Of a stretch of 64,000 nt of DNA, positions 21,978-31,104 are shown piece by piece; within the stretch, counting starts at the first letter, position 1; each line of letters starts with the position of its first letter. The DNA comes from Geomonas sp. Red32 (GTDB lineage Bacteria > Desulfobacterota > Desulfuromonadia > Geobacterales > Geobacteraceae): NCBI RefSeq assembly GCF_023652955.1, contig NZ_JAKLOY010000004.1, forward strand, positions 372,001 through 436,000. Direction: 5' to 3'. A program made the translations under genes and the position numbers. The notes below the pieces were generated by a model that was given only the letters and a program-made list of their open reading frames with translations, was not told where the DNA came from and ran no database searches.

Positions 21978-22820
21978 CTATCTCGCCCGCGCCACCAGCC
22001 GCTCGCTCAGCTCCCTGAGTCTGCGGCGGGCGGTGGCGTCGTAGGCCTGGTCGTTGGCCCGGGTGGGGCGGCCCTGCTCGAAGTATTTCCCGCTCATCCC
22101 CTTCACCTCGGGATCGACGGCCAGCCGCTCGAGGTAGCGCGCCCCCTCCTGGACGGTGGTGCGGGGAGCCCCAAACCATTCCCGGACCATCTTGGTGTCC
22201 ATCAGCGAAGCCGGATGCATGGCGTTGGCGGTCACGCCGCTCCCCGCCAGTTCCTCGGCCAGGTCGAAGGCGAACATGATGAGGGCGAGCTTGCTCTGGC
22301 TGTAGGCCCGCATCCCGTCGTACTCCCTCTCGAGCATCACGTTCTCGAAATCGATCGGCTGCTGGGCGACCGACGACACGTTCAGAATGCGCGCCTCACC
22401 GGTGCGCTCCGCGGTCAGCCTCACGAGCGGCAAAAGCGAGCGGGTGAGGAGGTAGTGGGACAGGTAGTTGACCGCGAACCTGAGCTCGACTCCGTCGTGG
22501 GAGGTCTCCCGCCACGCGGGATCCGGTCCCGCCCCCAGCCCGGCGTTGTTGATCAGCACGTCCAGCCGGTCGGTCCCCTCCTGCACGGCCGCCGCCAGCG
22601 AACGGACCTCGGCCAGCGAGGAGAGGTCGGCATTGAAGTAGCTGACCTTGGCGTTGCCGCTAGTTTCCCGAATCCTTTGCATCACCCGTTGCCCCTTGGA
22701 GGGATCCCTTCCGTGCAGAAGGATGGTGGCCCCCCGGGCGGCCAGGCCGCCGGCCACCGCTTCGCCCAACCCGTCGGTGGCGCCGGTAATGAGTATGGTC
22801 AACGATTCCACGTTTGTCAT
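21978..22820 (-). CDS. Short-chain dehydrogenase/reductase (SDR)
   Basis: 280 residues with the classical SDR motifs in order: cofactor loop TGATDGLGEAVAGGLAARGA (TGxxxGxG) with HGRD suggesting NADP(H) preference, DLSS, the structural NNAG motif (LINNAGLGAG), catalytic Ser in NVSSVAQQ, and an active-site YSQSK (Y-x-x-x-K). The layout resembles the WWOX/retinol-dehydrogenase-like SDR group rather than FabG. It is an NAD(P)-dependent alcohol/ketone oxidoreductase; the substrate is unknown. The ATG has GGGAGGT six bases upstream. It lies 76 bases downstream of peptide deformylase on the same strand, so the two may be co-transcribed without an evident functional link. Confidence 0.92.
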   Translation of the reverse strand: MTNVESLTILITGATDGLGEAVAGGLAARGATILLHGRDPSKGQRVMQRIRETSGNAKVSYFNADLSSLAEVRSLAAAVQEGTDRLDVLINNAGLGAGPDPAWRETSHDGVELRFAVNYLSHYLLTRSLLPLVRLTAERTGEARILNVSSVAQQPIDFENVMLEREYDGMRAYSQSKLALIMFAFDLAEELAGSGVTANAMHPASLMDTKMVREWFGAPRTTVQEGARYLERLAVDPEVKGMSGKYFEQGRPTRANDQAYDATARRRLRELSERLVARAR

Positions 22821-22896
22821 AAGTACCTCCCTCGCCCAACGTTGCCGGAGTAGTCACCTCTTCCGCCCGGCCAGTTACTTCCTCTCTCGCGCACCC

Positions 22897-23427
22897 CTAC
22901 CCTGCGGAGGAGATGATCCTCAGGTACTCCTTCTCGGTCACCAGGTCGTGACTGGGAATGCGGTCCACGAAGACGATGCCGTTTAAGTGATCGAATTCGT
23001 GCTGGAAGACCCGGGCCGGAAATCCTTCGCAATTCTCCTCAAGAACCGCCCCCTCCCGCGTCAGGTACCGGACCCGGAGCCTGCGGTGACGCGGCACGAG
23101 CCCCCTGATGCCCGGGATGCTCAGGCACCCTTCCCACCCATGCTCCATCTCCTCCGAGGCCCAGACGATCTCGGGATTGAGCATGGGGACCGGCTCCATC
23201 CGCAACGCCTGCGGGTAGCGCGGCGAAGGGCGGATGGCGACGATGAACAGCGAAACGGACTCGAACACCTGCGGGGCGGCGAGCCCCACCCCGTTCGCAT
23301 CGGCGACCGTGACCAGCATGTCCTCGATGAGCGCCTGGATGGCGGGAGCCCCCGGCTCGGGAATGACCGCCGCCTTCTCCCGAAGGACCGGCTGCCCAAG
23401 CTGGGCTATCTGCCTGAGGATGGCCAT
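22897..23427 (-). CDS. def: Peptide deformylase
   Basis: 176 residues from the ATG at 23427, which has AAGGAGAAG just upstream. All three deformylase motifs are present: GVGLAAPQV (motif 1), EGCLSIPG (motif 2, metal-binding Cys) and QHEFDHLNG (motif 3, HExxH metal-binding and catalytic Glu). The enzyme removes the formyl group from nascent N-terminal fMet using Fe2+ or another divalent metal. It is not next to fmt or the usual housekeeping partners, so it may be an additional copy; the rest of the genome is needed to tell. Full length for the family. Confidence 0.96.
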   Translation of the reverse strand: MAILRQIAQLGQPVLREKAAVIPEPGAPAIQALIEDMLVTVADANGVGLAAPQVFESVSLFIVAIRPSPRYPQALRMEPVPMLNPEIVWASEEMEHGWEGCLSIPGIRGLVPRHRRLRVRYLTREGAVLEENCEGFPARVFQHEFDHLNGIVFVDRIPSHDLVTEKEYLRIISSAG

Positions 23428-23877
23428 GATCTTCTCCTTTTCCGGTGACTGGTGGATCATCCGAGGTCCCATGACCTCATAGATGCGTTACTATTATCCC
23501 GCCCGCCCCGCGGAAGTGTCAAATGTTGCCTGCTCGAAAAAGCCGCTTCGACAGAGGTAGAACCCCAAATGGGTCCCATTGGGAACCAACGTTCCTTGAT
23601 TCAGAAAACGGAAACGATTGCGACAACTTCTGTCAGTCCCCGCCGGTATAATGTCAGTTATTTTATTAAATATTTCGCATTTATCTTTGAACTTATTCTT
23701 GCCATTTTAACCGTAACGCCGTTTTATCCAGCCGTTAGCGCGGCCTTTGACAGTTAATTTTAATTTTTTTGTAGTAATTTGTATACGCCATACGGTATAA
23801 TGCCTACTCAAATACAATGCAGGTGCCCTGTATCGATGTGAAGATGGCACAGTGTGATGTAATGGGAGGGCGCCCCT
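23428..23877. promoter_or_regulatory. Divergent A+T-rich promoter region with a duplicated CGGTATAATG
   Basis: About 450 bases between def and the c-di-GMP protein, clearly A+T-rich from 23640 to 23820. The ten-mer CGGTATAATG, containing a perfect -10, occurs twice (23644-23653 and 23793-23802), both on the plus strand. Neither has a good -35 at 16-18 bases, so they may need an activator. The second is about 75 bases before the start of the downstream gene. No gene or RNA element recognised. Confidence 0.4.
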
Positions 23878-26424
23878 ATGCCGCAAGCGATCGCCAGCAC
23901 CAGCCAGCGGGTTTTGATTGTAGACGATGACAGTTTTATGCGTGCCAGGTTCTCCGACACCCTCAGAGAGGCCGGCATGGAGACCGCGACCGCCACCTGC
24001 GCCGCCGAGGCCCTGACGGCGTTCGCCCAGTGGCAGCCCGACCTGGTGCTGCTCGACCTGATCATGCCGGGTCCCGACGGCTTCGAAACCTGCCGCGAGA
24101 TCCGCGCCCGCTCCCACGCACGGCACATCCCCGTCCTGATGGTCACCGGCAACAACGACTCCGACCTCATCAACCGCGCCTTCGAAGCAGGGGCCACCGA
24201 TTTCGTCTCCAAGTCCATCGCCCCCGAGCTCCTCGTCTACCGCTGCCTCTGCCTGTTGAGGGGAAGCAGGCTCTTGCAGAAGCTGCAGGAGAGTGAGGAT
24301 CGCCTGGCCCGCACCCAGCAGATCGCCCACTTGGGAGACTGGGAATGGCTCCCCGAGACGGGAGAGTTCTGGCAGTCCCCAGAGATGTCCCGCATCCTCG
24401 GGCTCGCCTCCGGCACCCCGGCCTCGTTCGAGACCCTCCTCGAGGCGGTGGCCCCGGAGGAACGCGAGACGGTGCGGGAGAACCTGGAGTTCGCCCTCAC
24501 CGCGAGCTCCGGATGCGACTTCGAGTGCCATATCGTCCGCCCCGAAGGCTCGCGGCGGCTGGTCTGGATCTACGCGCGCCACGAACAGGAAGACCTCTCC
24601 CTGCCGCTGCGCCTGGTGGGGACCCTCCAGGACGTGACCGAGATCCGGGGGGTGGAGGATCGCAACCAGATGCTCAAGGAGGCGGTGGACAGCCTGCAGA
24701 TCGGCATCACCTTCGCCGACGCCGCCGGCCGTATCGTCTACCTCAACCCCGCCGAGGCCCACATGCACGGGTTCCAGGTCCGCGACCTGGTCGGCCGCCT
24801 GGCGCGCGATTTCGCCGACCCCGGCGCCGGGCACGCCCCCCCGGCCCCCACCGTCGGCGAGGGACGGGTCTGGCGGCGGGAGAGCATCAACGTCCGCCGA
24901 AGCGGCGAACGCTTCCCCGTCCTGCTCACCTCCATCCCCATCCGGGACCGGTACGACCGCTACCTCGGGATGGTCACCACCTGCGAGGACATCTCCGAGC
25001 AGAAGCTCGCCGAGGAGAAGATCAACCGTCTCGCCTACTTCGACAGCCTCACCGGCCTTCCCAACCGAGCCTTGTTCCTGGAAAGGCTGCACCAGGCGCT
25101 GGCGGTGGCAGCCAGAAGCGGCGAGCGGGTCGGCCTCATGTTCCTCGACCTCGACAAGTTCAAGGACATCAACGACACCCTCGGGCACGTCATGGGAGAC
25201 AAGCTGCTGTGCGAGGTGGCCCACCGGCTGGAGAACTGCACCCGCGAGTCCGACGTGCTGGCCCGGCTGGGAGGCGACGAGTTCGTGGTGCTCCTCACCG
25301 TCGTCGTCAGCCAGACCGGGGTGGCCGCCGCCGCCCAGCGGATGCTCGACAGCCTGGCGGCCCCCTTCCAGATCGACGGCCGCACCGTCTATACGAGCGC
25401 CTCCATCGGCATCGCCTTCTACCCCGACGACAGCCACGACGCCTCCAGCCTCTTCTGCTCCGCCGACACCGCGATGTACCACGCCAAGAAGGAGGGGCGC
25501 GCCCACTTCCGTCTCTGCTCGGCCGACATGAACCGGAAGATCGTTCACCGGGTGGCGATGGAAACGAGTCTTCGCCGCGGGCTCGAGCGGGAGGAATTCT
25601 TCCTCCACTATCAGCCGCAGTGGGATCTGAAAAGCGGGGTCATCGTGGGGGCCGAGGCGCTGTTGCGCTGGCAGAGCGCCGAGTTCGGGCTCATGTACCC
25701 GGCCGATTTCGTCCCGCTCATCGAAAACTCCGACCTCATCTTCAGCATCGGGGACTGGGTGCTCCGGGAGGCCTGCTCGCAGGCGAGGAAATGGGCCGAG
25801 ACGGTGGCCCGCGACTTCCGGGTGGCAGTCAACATCTCCGGCAAGCAGTTCAAGCAGCCGGAGTTCGTGGAGAGGCTGGCGGGGATCATCTGCGCGACCG
25901 GCGTGGATCCGGCCTCGCTGGAGCTCGAGTTCACCGAGAGCGTCATCATGGAGCACGTCTCCCGCACCCGCGAAAAGCTCAACCAGCTCAAGCGGATGGG
26001 GATCCAGCTCACCATCGACGACTTCGGCACCGGCTACTCGTCGCTCAACTACCTGAAGCACTTCGAGGTCGACCGCATCAAGATCGACCGTTCCTTCGTG
26101 GCCGACCTCCCCGACAGCGAGGGGGATGCCGCCATCGTCAAGGCGGTGGTCAACATGGGGCGCATCATGAACCTCAAGGTGCTGGCCGAGGGGGTGGAGA
26201 CCGCAGAGCAGTTGGAGTACCTGGCGGAGCTTGGCTGCGACGAGGTGCAGGGATACTTCCTGGCCCGTCCGATGGCCGTCGAGGACCTGAGCTCCGGGAT
26301 CTCCTCGCTGCCGGTCGGGACCGAGGGGGTCCTTCAGCGCAGCGAGCCGGCTGTCCCGGTAAAGGTGCTGGAACGGGCCAACCCATGGGCCTACGTGCCG
26401 CCGGCCGACGCGGGTAACGTCTAA
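23878..26424 (+). CDS. REC-PAS-PAS-GGDEF-EAL c-di-GMP signalling protein
   Basis: 848 residues, cytoplasmic. Receiver at about 10-127 (Asp60 in LDLIMPGPDG), two PAS domains (about 145-265 and 268-385), GGDEF domain with intact LGGDEF at 465-469 and an RxxD inhibitory site (RESD) five residues before, then an EAL domain (EAL at 593-595, plus TESVIMEHV, DDFGTGYSS, KIDRSFV and AEGVET metal and substrate motifs). Both cyclase and phosphodiesterase sites look complete, so this is a potentially bifunctional enzyme whose direction is set by the receiver and PAS domains. GGGAGG precedes the ATG. No kinase is encoded upstream; its 3' end overlaps by four bases the convergent CHASE2 kinase gene, whose own receiver is fused. 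Confidence 0.94.
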   Translation: MPQAIASTSQRVLIVDDDSFMRARFSDTLREAGMETATATCAAEALTAFAQWQPDLVLLDLIMPGPDGFETCREIRARSHARHIPVLMVTGNNDSDLINRAFEAGATDFVSKSIAPELLVYRCLCLLRGSRLLQKLQESEDRLARTQQIAHLGDWEWLPETGEFWQSPEMSRILGLASGTPASFETLLEAVAPEERETVRENLEFALTASSGCDFECHIVRPEGSRRLVWIYARHEQEDLSLPLRLVGTLQDVTEIRGVEDRNQMLKEAVDSLQIGITFADAAGRIVYLNPAEAHMHGFQVRDLVGRLARDFADPGAGHAPPAPTVGEGRVWRRESINVRRSGERFPVLLTSIPIRDRYDRYLGMVTTCEDISEQKLAEEKINRLAYFDSLTGLPNRALFLERLHQALAVAARSGERVGLMFLDLDKFKDINDTLGHVMGDKLLCEVAHRLENCTRESDVLARLGGDEFVVLLTVVVSQTGVAAAAQRMLDSLAAPFQIDGRTVYTSASIGIAFYPDDSHDASSLFCSADTAMYHAKKEGRAHFRLCSADMNRKIVHRVAMETSLRRGLEREEFFLHYQPQWDLKSGVIVGAEALLRWQSAEFGLMYPADFVPLIENSDLIFSIGDWVLREACSQARKWAETVARDFRVAVNISGKQFKQPEFVERLAGIICATGVDPASLELEFTESVIMEHVSRTREKLNQLKRMGIQLTIDDFGTGYSSLNYLKHFEVDRIKIDRSFVADLPDSEGDAAIVKAVVNMGRIMNLKVLAEGVETAEQLEYLAELGCDEVQGYFLARPMAVEDLSSGISSLPVGTEGVLQRSEPAVPVKVLERANPWAYVPPADAGNV

Positions 26425-29375
26425 CCCTCCTGCCCCAGAGGGGGACGGGTGACGGCGGCGGCCCGGTCGAGCTCGCGGCGGACGGCGACGCCGATGGCTT
26501 GCAGCGTGTACGGCTTGGGGAGAAAGACCTCCACCCCCAGCGTGTGCAGGGTCTCGATCCGTTCGGAGCGGCAGTAGCCGCTGGTGACGATGGCGCGCTG
26601 GCCGGGGCGGAGCTCGACGATCTTGCGGTAGCTGTCGAGGCCGTCCATCCCCCCCGGCATGACCATGTCGAGCACCACCAGGTCCGCGGTCTCGCGCTTG
26701 AGGTACTCGACCGCCGCCTCGCCGCTGGGAAGGGCGGTAACCGCGTAGCCGAGCTTGGCGAGCATCTGCGAGGTGATCGCCAGCTGGTCGGGGGCGTCGT
26801 CGACCACCAGCACCTTTTCGCTCCCCAGGTAGCTTTCCAGCACCACCCGTTCGCTCCCCTCCCCGACCGCCTCCCGGGTGGCCGGAAAATAGAGCTCCAT
26901 CCTGGTCCCCTCTCCCTCACGGCTGGTGAGATCGACGAAGCCGCCGTGGTCCTTGACCGTCGCCCAGATCACCGTCATCCCCAGCCCCGAACCGCTGCGT
27001 CCCATAGTCTTGGAGCTGAAGAACGGCTCGAAGACCCGGTGCAGGTCGCCCGCCGAGATCCCCACCCCCTGGTCGGCCACCGCGAGGCAGACGTACTCGC
27101 CGGGGGGAATGTTCTCGTAACCGTACCAGGGGCCGTCGAGATAGCGGTTGAAGGTCTCCACCCGCACCACCCCGCCCCCCGGCATCGCCTCCGCCGCATT
27201 GTTCAACAGGTTCATGAGCACCTTGGCGAGGTGCACCTTCGACCCCCTGATGGATAAAAGCTCGTCGCCCAGCTCCTTTTCGAGGGTGATCCGGCGGTAA
27301 CCGTTCCACCCCGCCTGGAACTCGATGGAGGCGAGGTAGTCGGAGACGATGGCGTTGAGGGAGACGGGCTCGCTGTTCTTCACCCCGCGCCGCCCCAGGG
27401 TCAGGAGGTCCTGCACGATGGCCGCCGCCTTGTGCCCCGACTTCTGCAAGAGGGCGATCTTCTCCCGCAAGGGGCTCTCCGGGGGGAGATCCAAGAGCAA
27501 CAGGTCCGGGTAGGTGACGAGCCCCATCAGGATGTTGTTGAGGTCGTGCGCGACCCCGGCCGCCAGGTGCCCGATGGCCTCCATCTTCTGCGCCTGCACG
27601 AGCTCCTCCTCGAGCTTCTTCTGGGCCGAGATATCGTGCATGATCCCCTGGGTGCCGATGAACTCCCCCGCGGCCGGCACCTCCCCCCGGTAGAGCCCCT
27701 CCGCCGATATGTCGAACTCGCCGATCACCGGCGCCTCGCCCGGCTGCCGCCGGGGAATCCGGAGCCGGACCTCCAGTCCCCGGGTGGCCCGAGTTCCCGT
27801 CCGCTTCTCGTTCAAACGGTAGCGTGCCTTGGGGAGATCCTCCGGGACCACCAGGTCGAAGATGGCGACGCCGATCAGCGAGTCGCCGGCGTCGGTGTAG
27901 CGGGCGATGGCGGGGCTGATGAAGGTGATCCGCCCGGATTTGTCCAGCCGGAAGATGATGTCGGGGACGGTCTTGATGATGGAGCTCAGGTTCTTTTCGC
28001 TCGACTTGAGAAGCACCAGGGCGTCCTGCACCGCATCCTGGGCCTCGGCCTGGGAGTCCCACGCCTTGAGGACGGTCAGCACGGCGTAGACGGCGACCGC
28101 CACGAGGCTCGGGAGGAGCGGGGAGAAGAGGTACCCCTTGGCGTCGAAGAGGAGCACCGCCCCGTACCAGCTCGCCGTCACCAGGGAAACCGACGCGGCA
28201 AGGCTCGCCAGGATCCCCGCCCGTACCACCGCAAGCGTGCAGGCCGCCGCCACCAGGATCCCCGCCAGCGCTTCCACGAGGACCAGCATGCCGTTGCGGA
28301 TGGCCCAGCGGCCGGAGAGGAGGCTCTCCAACGCCTCGGCATGGAGCTCGGCGTGGGTCACCAGCGACCCGGCCGGCGTCTGGTAGAGCGGTGCGAGACC
28401 GGCCGCCGAAGCTCCCACCACGACCAGCTTCCCCTCCACCCGTTCCCGGGGCACCTTCCCCTCCAAAAGATCCGCCGCCGAGATGCGCGGGATCGCCCCC
28501 GGCCGGGAGAAGGGCATGATGAGGTTGCCGCGGGAATCGACCGGGATGGCGCGGCTTCCGGCCACCACCCTCCCCTCACGGAGCCATCCCCCATACAGCG
28601 ACAGCTGGCCCACCCGCTGATAGCTCATCAAGAGCGCCAGCGACAAGGAGGGATACAGGCGGTCCCGGTAGCGGATCATCATCGGCATCCGCCTCATGAC
28701 ACCGTCGGGGTCGGGGGTGGCATTGAGAAAACCGGAGCGCCTGACCGCGCGGGAGAAGAGCCCCTGGTTGGCCACCACGGAGGTGGCGGCGAAGAAGGCA
28801 GGGAGGCTCCCGTGCCCTCCCCGCTCGACCTCCACGATCCCGGGGGGATGCAGTTCTTCCGCGTGGGAGACGGTCACCGCGGGGTCGAAGAGGAACTCGT
28901 AGCCAGTCACCAAGCCCCCACCGGCCAAGGCTTCCGCCAATCTCCGGTCTCCCTCCCCGCCACCCGAGGCTTCAGCGACAGCCACCCGTCCCCGGGCGGG
29001 CCCGGCGGCAGCCCCCCTCTCCGGCAGCTCGCCTGGGGAGGTTCCGCGCTCCGGTTCCGCCAGCACCATGTCGAGGCCGATGCAGGCCGCGCCCTCCTTT
29101 TTCAGGGTATCGAGGACGCGGGCCAGGGTTTCCCGTGGCCAGGGCCAGCGGCCATAGCGGGCGAGGCTTCGTTCGTCGACGTCGGCGATAACCACCGAGC
29201 GGGGGGCAGGTTGGCGATAGGCGAGGGAAAGGACGGCGTCCATGCACCAGGTATGGAGCGGGGCGAGCGGGGACGGTTCGGCGAGATGGGAGGCGGTGAT
29301 GGCCAGGGTGATGGCCACTGCGGTCCAGAGGGTGCGCCGGGTCGGGCGGCGTTTATGGAGCAGCGGCTCCGGCAT
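26421..29375 (-). CDS. CHASE2-domain hybrid histidine kinase
   Basis: 984 residues. One transmembrane helix near the N-terminus, a large extracytoplasmic CHASE2 domain (about 40-345: SVVIADVDERSLARYGRWPWPR, then the canonical CIGLDMVLAEPE and later ISAADLLEGKVP and KLVVVGASAAGL), three clustered helices (about 350-440), a PAS domain (about 460-590), HisKA (His610 in AAGVAHDLNNILMG), HATPase (NLLNNAAEAMP, DQGVGI, FEPFFSSKT) and a receiver (LDMVMPGGMDG). It is the last gene of a three-gene unit FecR - OmpA lipoprotein - kinase with gaps of only about 21 and 11 bases, so the periplasmic partners probably feed the CHASE2 sensor. Receiver output has no DNA-binding domain. Confidence 0.94.
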   Translation of the reverse strand: MPEPLLHKRRPTRRTLWTAVAITLAITASHLAEPSPLAPLHTWCMDAVLSLAYRQPAPRSVVIADVDERSLARYGRWPWPRETLARVLDTLKKEGAACIGLDMVLAEPERGTSPGELPERGAAAGPARGRVAVAEASGGGEGDRRLAEALAGGGLVTGYEFLFDPAVTVSHAEELHPPGIVEVERGGHGSLPAFFAATSVVANQGLFSRAVRRSGFLNATPDPDGVMRRMPMMIRYRDRLYPSLSLALLMSYQRVGQLSLYGGWLREGRVVAGSRAIPVDSRGNLIMPFSRPGAIPRISAADLLEGKVPRERVEGKLVVVGASAAGLAPLYQTPAGSLVTHAELHAEALESLLSGRWAIRNGMLVLVEALAGILVAAACTLAVVRAGILASLAASVSLVTASWYGAVLLFDAKGYLFSPLLPSLVAVAVYAVLTVLKAWDSQAEAQDAVQDALVLLKSSEKNLSSIIKTVPDIIFRLDKSGRITFISPAIARYTDAGDSLIGVAIFDLVVPEDLPKARYRLNEKRTGTRATRGLEVRLRIPRRQPGEAPVIGEFDISAEGLYRGEVPAAGEFIGTQGIMHDISAQKKLEEELVQAQKMEAIGHLAAGVAHDLNNILMGLVTYPDLLLLDLPPESPLREKIALLQKSGHKAAAIVQDLLTLGRRGVKNSEPVSLNAIVSDYLASIEFQAGWNGYRRITLEKELGDELLSIRGSKVHLAKVLMNLLNNAAEAMPGGGVVRVETFNRYLDGPWYGYENIPPGEYVCLAVADQGVGISAGDLHRVFEPFFSSKTMGRSGSGLGMTVIWATVKDHGGFVDLTSREGEGTRMELYFPATREAVGEGSERVVLESYLGSEKVLVVDDAPDQLAITSQMLAKLGYAVTALPSGEAAVEYLKRETADLVVLDMVMPGGMDGLDSYRKIVELRPGQRAIVTSGYCRSERIETLHTLGVEVFLPKPYTLQAIGVAVRRELDRAAAVTRPPLGQEG

Positions 29376-29386
29376 GGCGGCTCCCC

Positions 29387-29989
29387 CTAATGGACCACGA
29401 CCTCGACGCGGCGGTTGCGCGGTTCATAGACATTGTCGCCGGTAGGGACGAGGGGGTTTTCCTTGCCGTGGGAGGTGGTGCGCAGGTAGCTCTCCGGCAC
29501 CCCGTTTTTCACCAGCAGTTCCCGCACCGTCTCGGCGCGGCGGCGGGAGAGGGCGGTGTTGTAATCGGCGCTCCCCACCGTGTCGGTATGGCCGATGGCC
29601 CAGACCTCTTGCGAGGCGCGGGTAGCGATGGCGGCCAGGATGGCGGGGATGAGGGCACGGGAGGCGGCGGTCAGCTCGGTGTCGCGGTCGAAGTAGAGCA
29701 GGAAATGGACCGGGGGCTTGGGCTCGATGGAGAGCGCCTCGCCGAAGGCCGCCTCGACGGCTCCCTTGCCGATGTCCTCCGGAGGTGCCGGAGCCCCCTT
29801 TTCCCCCTTCACCACCGTGGCGCGGTACGGCTGGTCGATGGCGACCTTTTCCCCCTCGTTTTCCACCGTGATGGCCCCCACATGCCCGTCCGGGTCGGGG
29901 GCCAGCGCCACCAGCGTGCGGGGGCCGGCACAGCCGCAGACCACGGCGATAACGGCAACTGCGAGGATGAGACGCAAAAGGCCGGTCAT
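29387..29989 (-). CDS. OmpA-family peptidoglycan-binding lipoprotein
   Basis: 200 residues. Lipoprotein signal peptide with lipobox VCGC at about residue 20, an unassigned middle part (about 25-95), and a C-terminal OmpA-like domain (about 100-200) with the peptidoglycan (diaminopimelate) binding signature: FDRDTELTAASR, IGHTDTVGSADYNTALSRRRA, and NRRVEVVV at the end. The domain holds cell wall peptide non-covalently while the lipid anchors the protein, probably in the outer membrane (the residue after Cys is Ala, not the Asp of inner-membrane retention). It lies between a FecR-domain protein and the CHASE2 kinase in one operon, which suggests a role in monitoring the envelope rather than a bulk structural one. 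Confidence 0.92.
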   Translation of the reverse strand: MTGLLRLILAVAVIAVVCGCAGPRTLVALAPDPDGHVGAITVENEGEKVAIDQPYRATVVKGEKGAPAPPEDIGKGAVEAAFGEALSIEPKPPVHFLLYFDRDTELTAASRALIPAILAAIATRASQEVWAIGHTDTVGSADYNTALSRRRAETVRELLVKNGVPESYLRTTSHGKENPLVPTGDNVYEPRNRRVEVVVH

Positions 29990-30010
29990 GGCAAGCCCCC
30001 CAAAGGAACG

Positions 30011-30457
30011 TTAGTCGACCTGGATCAGAACGTGGGTTCCCCGTACCCCGACCGTCGCGTTGGGAGTCTTCAGGTGGACGAGGTTGGGGGCCAGCTTGGC
30101 AATCTGGCCGGAAAGGTAGGATACGGTGCCGTGCAGGATGCGGGCGACGAGGGAAAGTTTCTTCTCGTTGGGCTGAAACAGGAAACTTTCCAGCACGAGG
30201 TGACTGTCGGGGCCGAGGGAGATGACGGTGTCGTCCTCGAGGATGAGGCCCACCTTGCCGTTTTTGCCGGTGCGGACGAGGTCACCCTGGAAGACCTTGG
30301 CGTTGAGGGTGGCTGGGAAGGTGCGGCCGTCCCTCACCAGGGTCACCTCACCAGCGAGAGCCTTGACGATGCCGGCATGGACGGCCTCGGCCGCGAACGC
30401 GCAGGGGGCGGCGGCCAGCAGCATGGTAACCGAAACGACAACAAGGAGGGTCTTCAT
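30011..30457 (-). CDS. FecR-domain periplasmic protein
   Basis: 148 residues. Cleavable signal peptide (MKTLLVVVSVTMLLAAAPC, cleavage near AFA-A), then a FecR domain covering the rest: AGIVKALAGEVTLVRDG, the G-D-x-V/I-x-T segment (FQGDLVRTGKNGKVGLILEDD), and the terminal NATVGVRGTHVLIQV. FecR proteins of this stand-alone type are beta-rich periplasmic proteins; unlike E. coli FecR there is no sigma-regulating cytoplasmic tail. First gene of the FecR - OmpA - CHASE2 kinase operon, so it is likely the outermost sensing or scaffolding component. A MITE-like palindrome lies 22 bases upstream of the start and may separate or carry its promoter. Confidence 0.92.
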   Translation of the reverse strand: MKTLLVVVSVTMLLAAAPCAFAAEAVHAGIVKALAGEVTLVRDGRTFPATLNAKVFQGDLVRTGKNGKVGLILEDDTVISLGPDSHLVLESFLFQPNEKKLSLVARILHGTVSYLSGQIAKLAPNLVHLKTPNATVGVRGTHVLIQVD

Positions 30458-30478
30458 AAGGCACCATCCACCAGAGAC

Positions 30479-30575
30479 GTAGGTCGTGTTGAGGAACGAA
30501 ACGCGACGGTTTCAGTTCCACCGCCGTTATCCCTAATTGTTGCGTTTCACGGTGAGTCCGTTCAACGCAACCTAC
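30479..30575. repeat. MITE-like palindrome of the GTAGGTTGCGTT type
   Basis: Starts GTAGGTCGTGTTGAGGAACG and ends with GTTCAACGCAACCTAC, which is nearly its reverse complement; a second internal pair is GAAACGC against GCGTTTC. Total about 97 bases, no coding content. Very similar terminal palindromes are scattered widely in environmental bacteria as non-autonomous elements. It sits in front of the fecR-like gene. Confidence 0.7.
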
Positions 30576-30763
30576 TGAGTGAGCGAGATCTCCATTCTCT
30601 ATCGGGGAAAGGCTATGCCTGTCATAAAAGTTCTACTAGCTTTCCCTGAGACAGACATATTATTTCATGCTAATGACATAATGCAACCTCTCAGACTAAA
30701 TTCCGATTTCTTTGTCCTTGACTGCATCAATCCTCCCACCCGCCCTTAGTTAATAGCCACCGT

Positions 30764-30983
30764 TGGCATTGGGTCCCCCCCTTTGCGAAGGGGGGACAGG
30801 GGGGATTTTGCTTTTAGATTTTTGCCCCACCGTTGTGCCGCCAGCGCTAAACTCCCCCTACAGTTAAGTTAAGTTCTCCCCCTCCCTTGATGGGAGGGGG
30901 CCGGGGGGGTGGGTGAAGCCGCAGGCTACTGAAAATGTGGCGCCTTCCCCCACCCCCTAACCCCCTCCCTCTAGGGGAGGGGG
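30764..30983. repeat. Cluster of GC-rich palindromic repeats
   Basis: Three perfect or near-perfect hairpins of the C5TC3 / G3AG5 type: a C/G-run hairpin near 30770-30810, one with 9-bp arms at 30878-30900 (loop TTGAT) and one with 9-bp arms at 30961-30983. The last two with their flanks also form a larger inverted repeat of about 40-base arms. The same unit recurs at 35148-35250. The rest of 30576-31104 shows no gene. Confidence 0.75.
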
Positions 30984-31104
30984 AACGCCGAGCTGAGGCA
31001 GAATCAACTCAACAACAGTGCTCGTGCCGCGGCGAGCGTTCACCGCGCGGTTGGTGGTATAGTAGCCGAAGAAGGTAAGCTTGAGACCCAAGGAGAAAAA
31101 CACC

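Noticed and set aside
23707-26061. Minus-strand open frame of 784 codons opposite the REC-PAS-GGDEF-EAL gene
   Set aside because: Low-information His/Val/Gly/Glu-rich translation typical of an antisense frame; the plus-strand gene is certain.
27432-29390. Plus-strand open frame of 652 codons opposite the CHASE2 kinase
   Set aside because: Antisense shadow without recognisable motifs or ribosome binding site.
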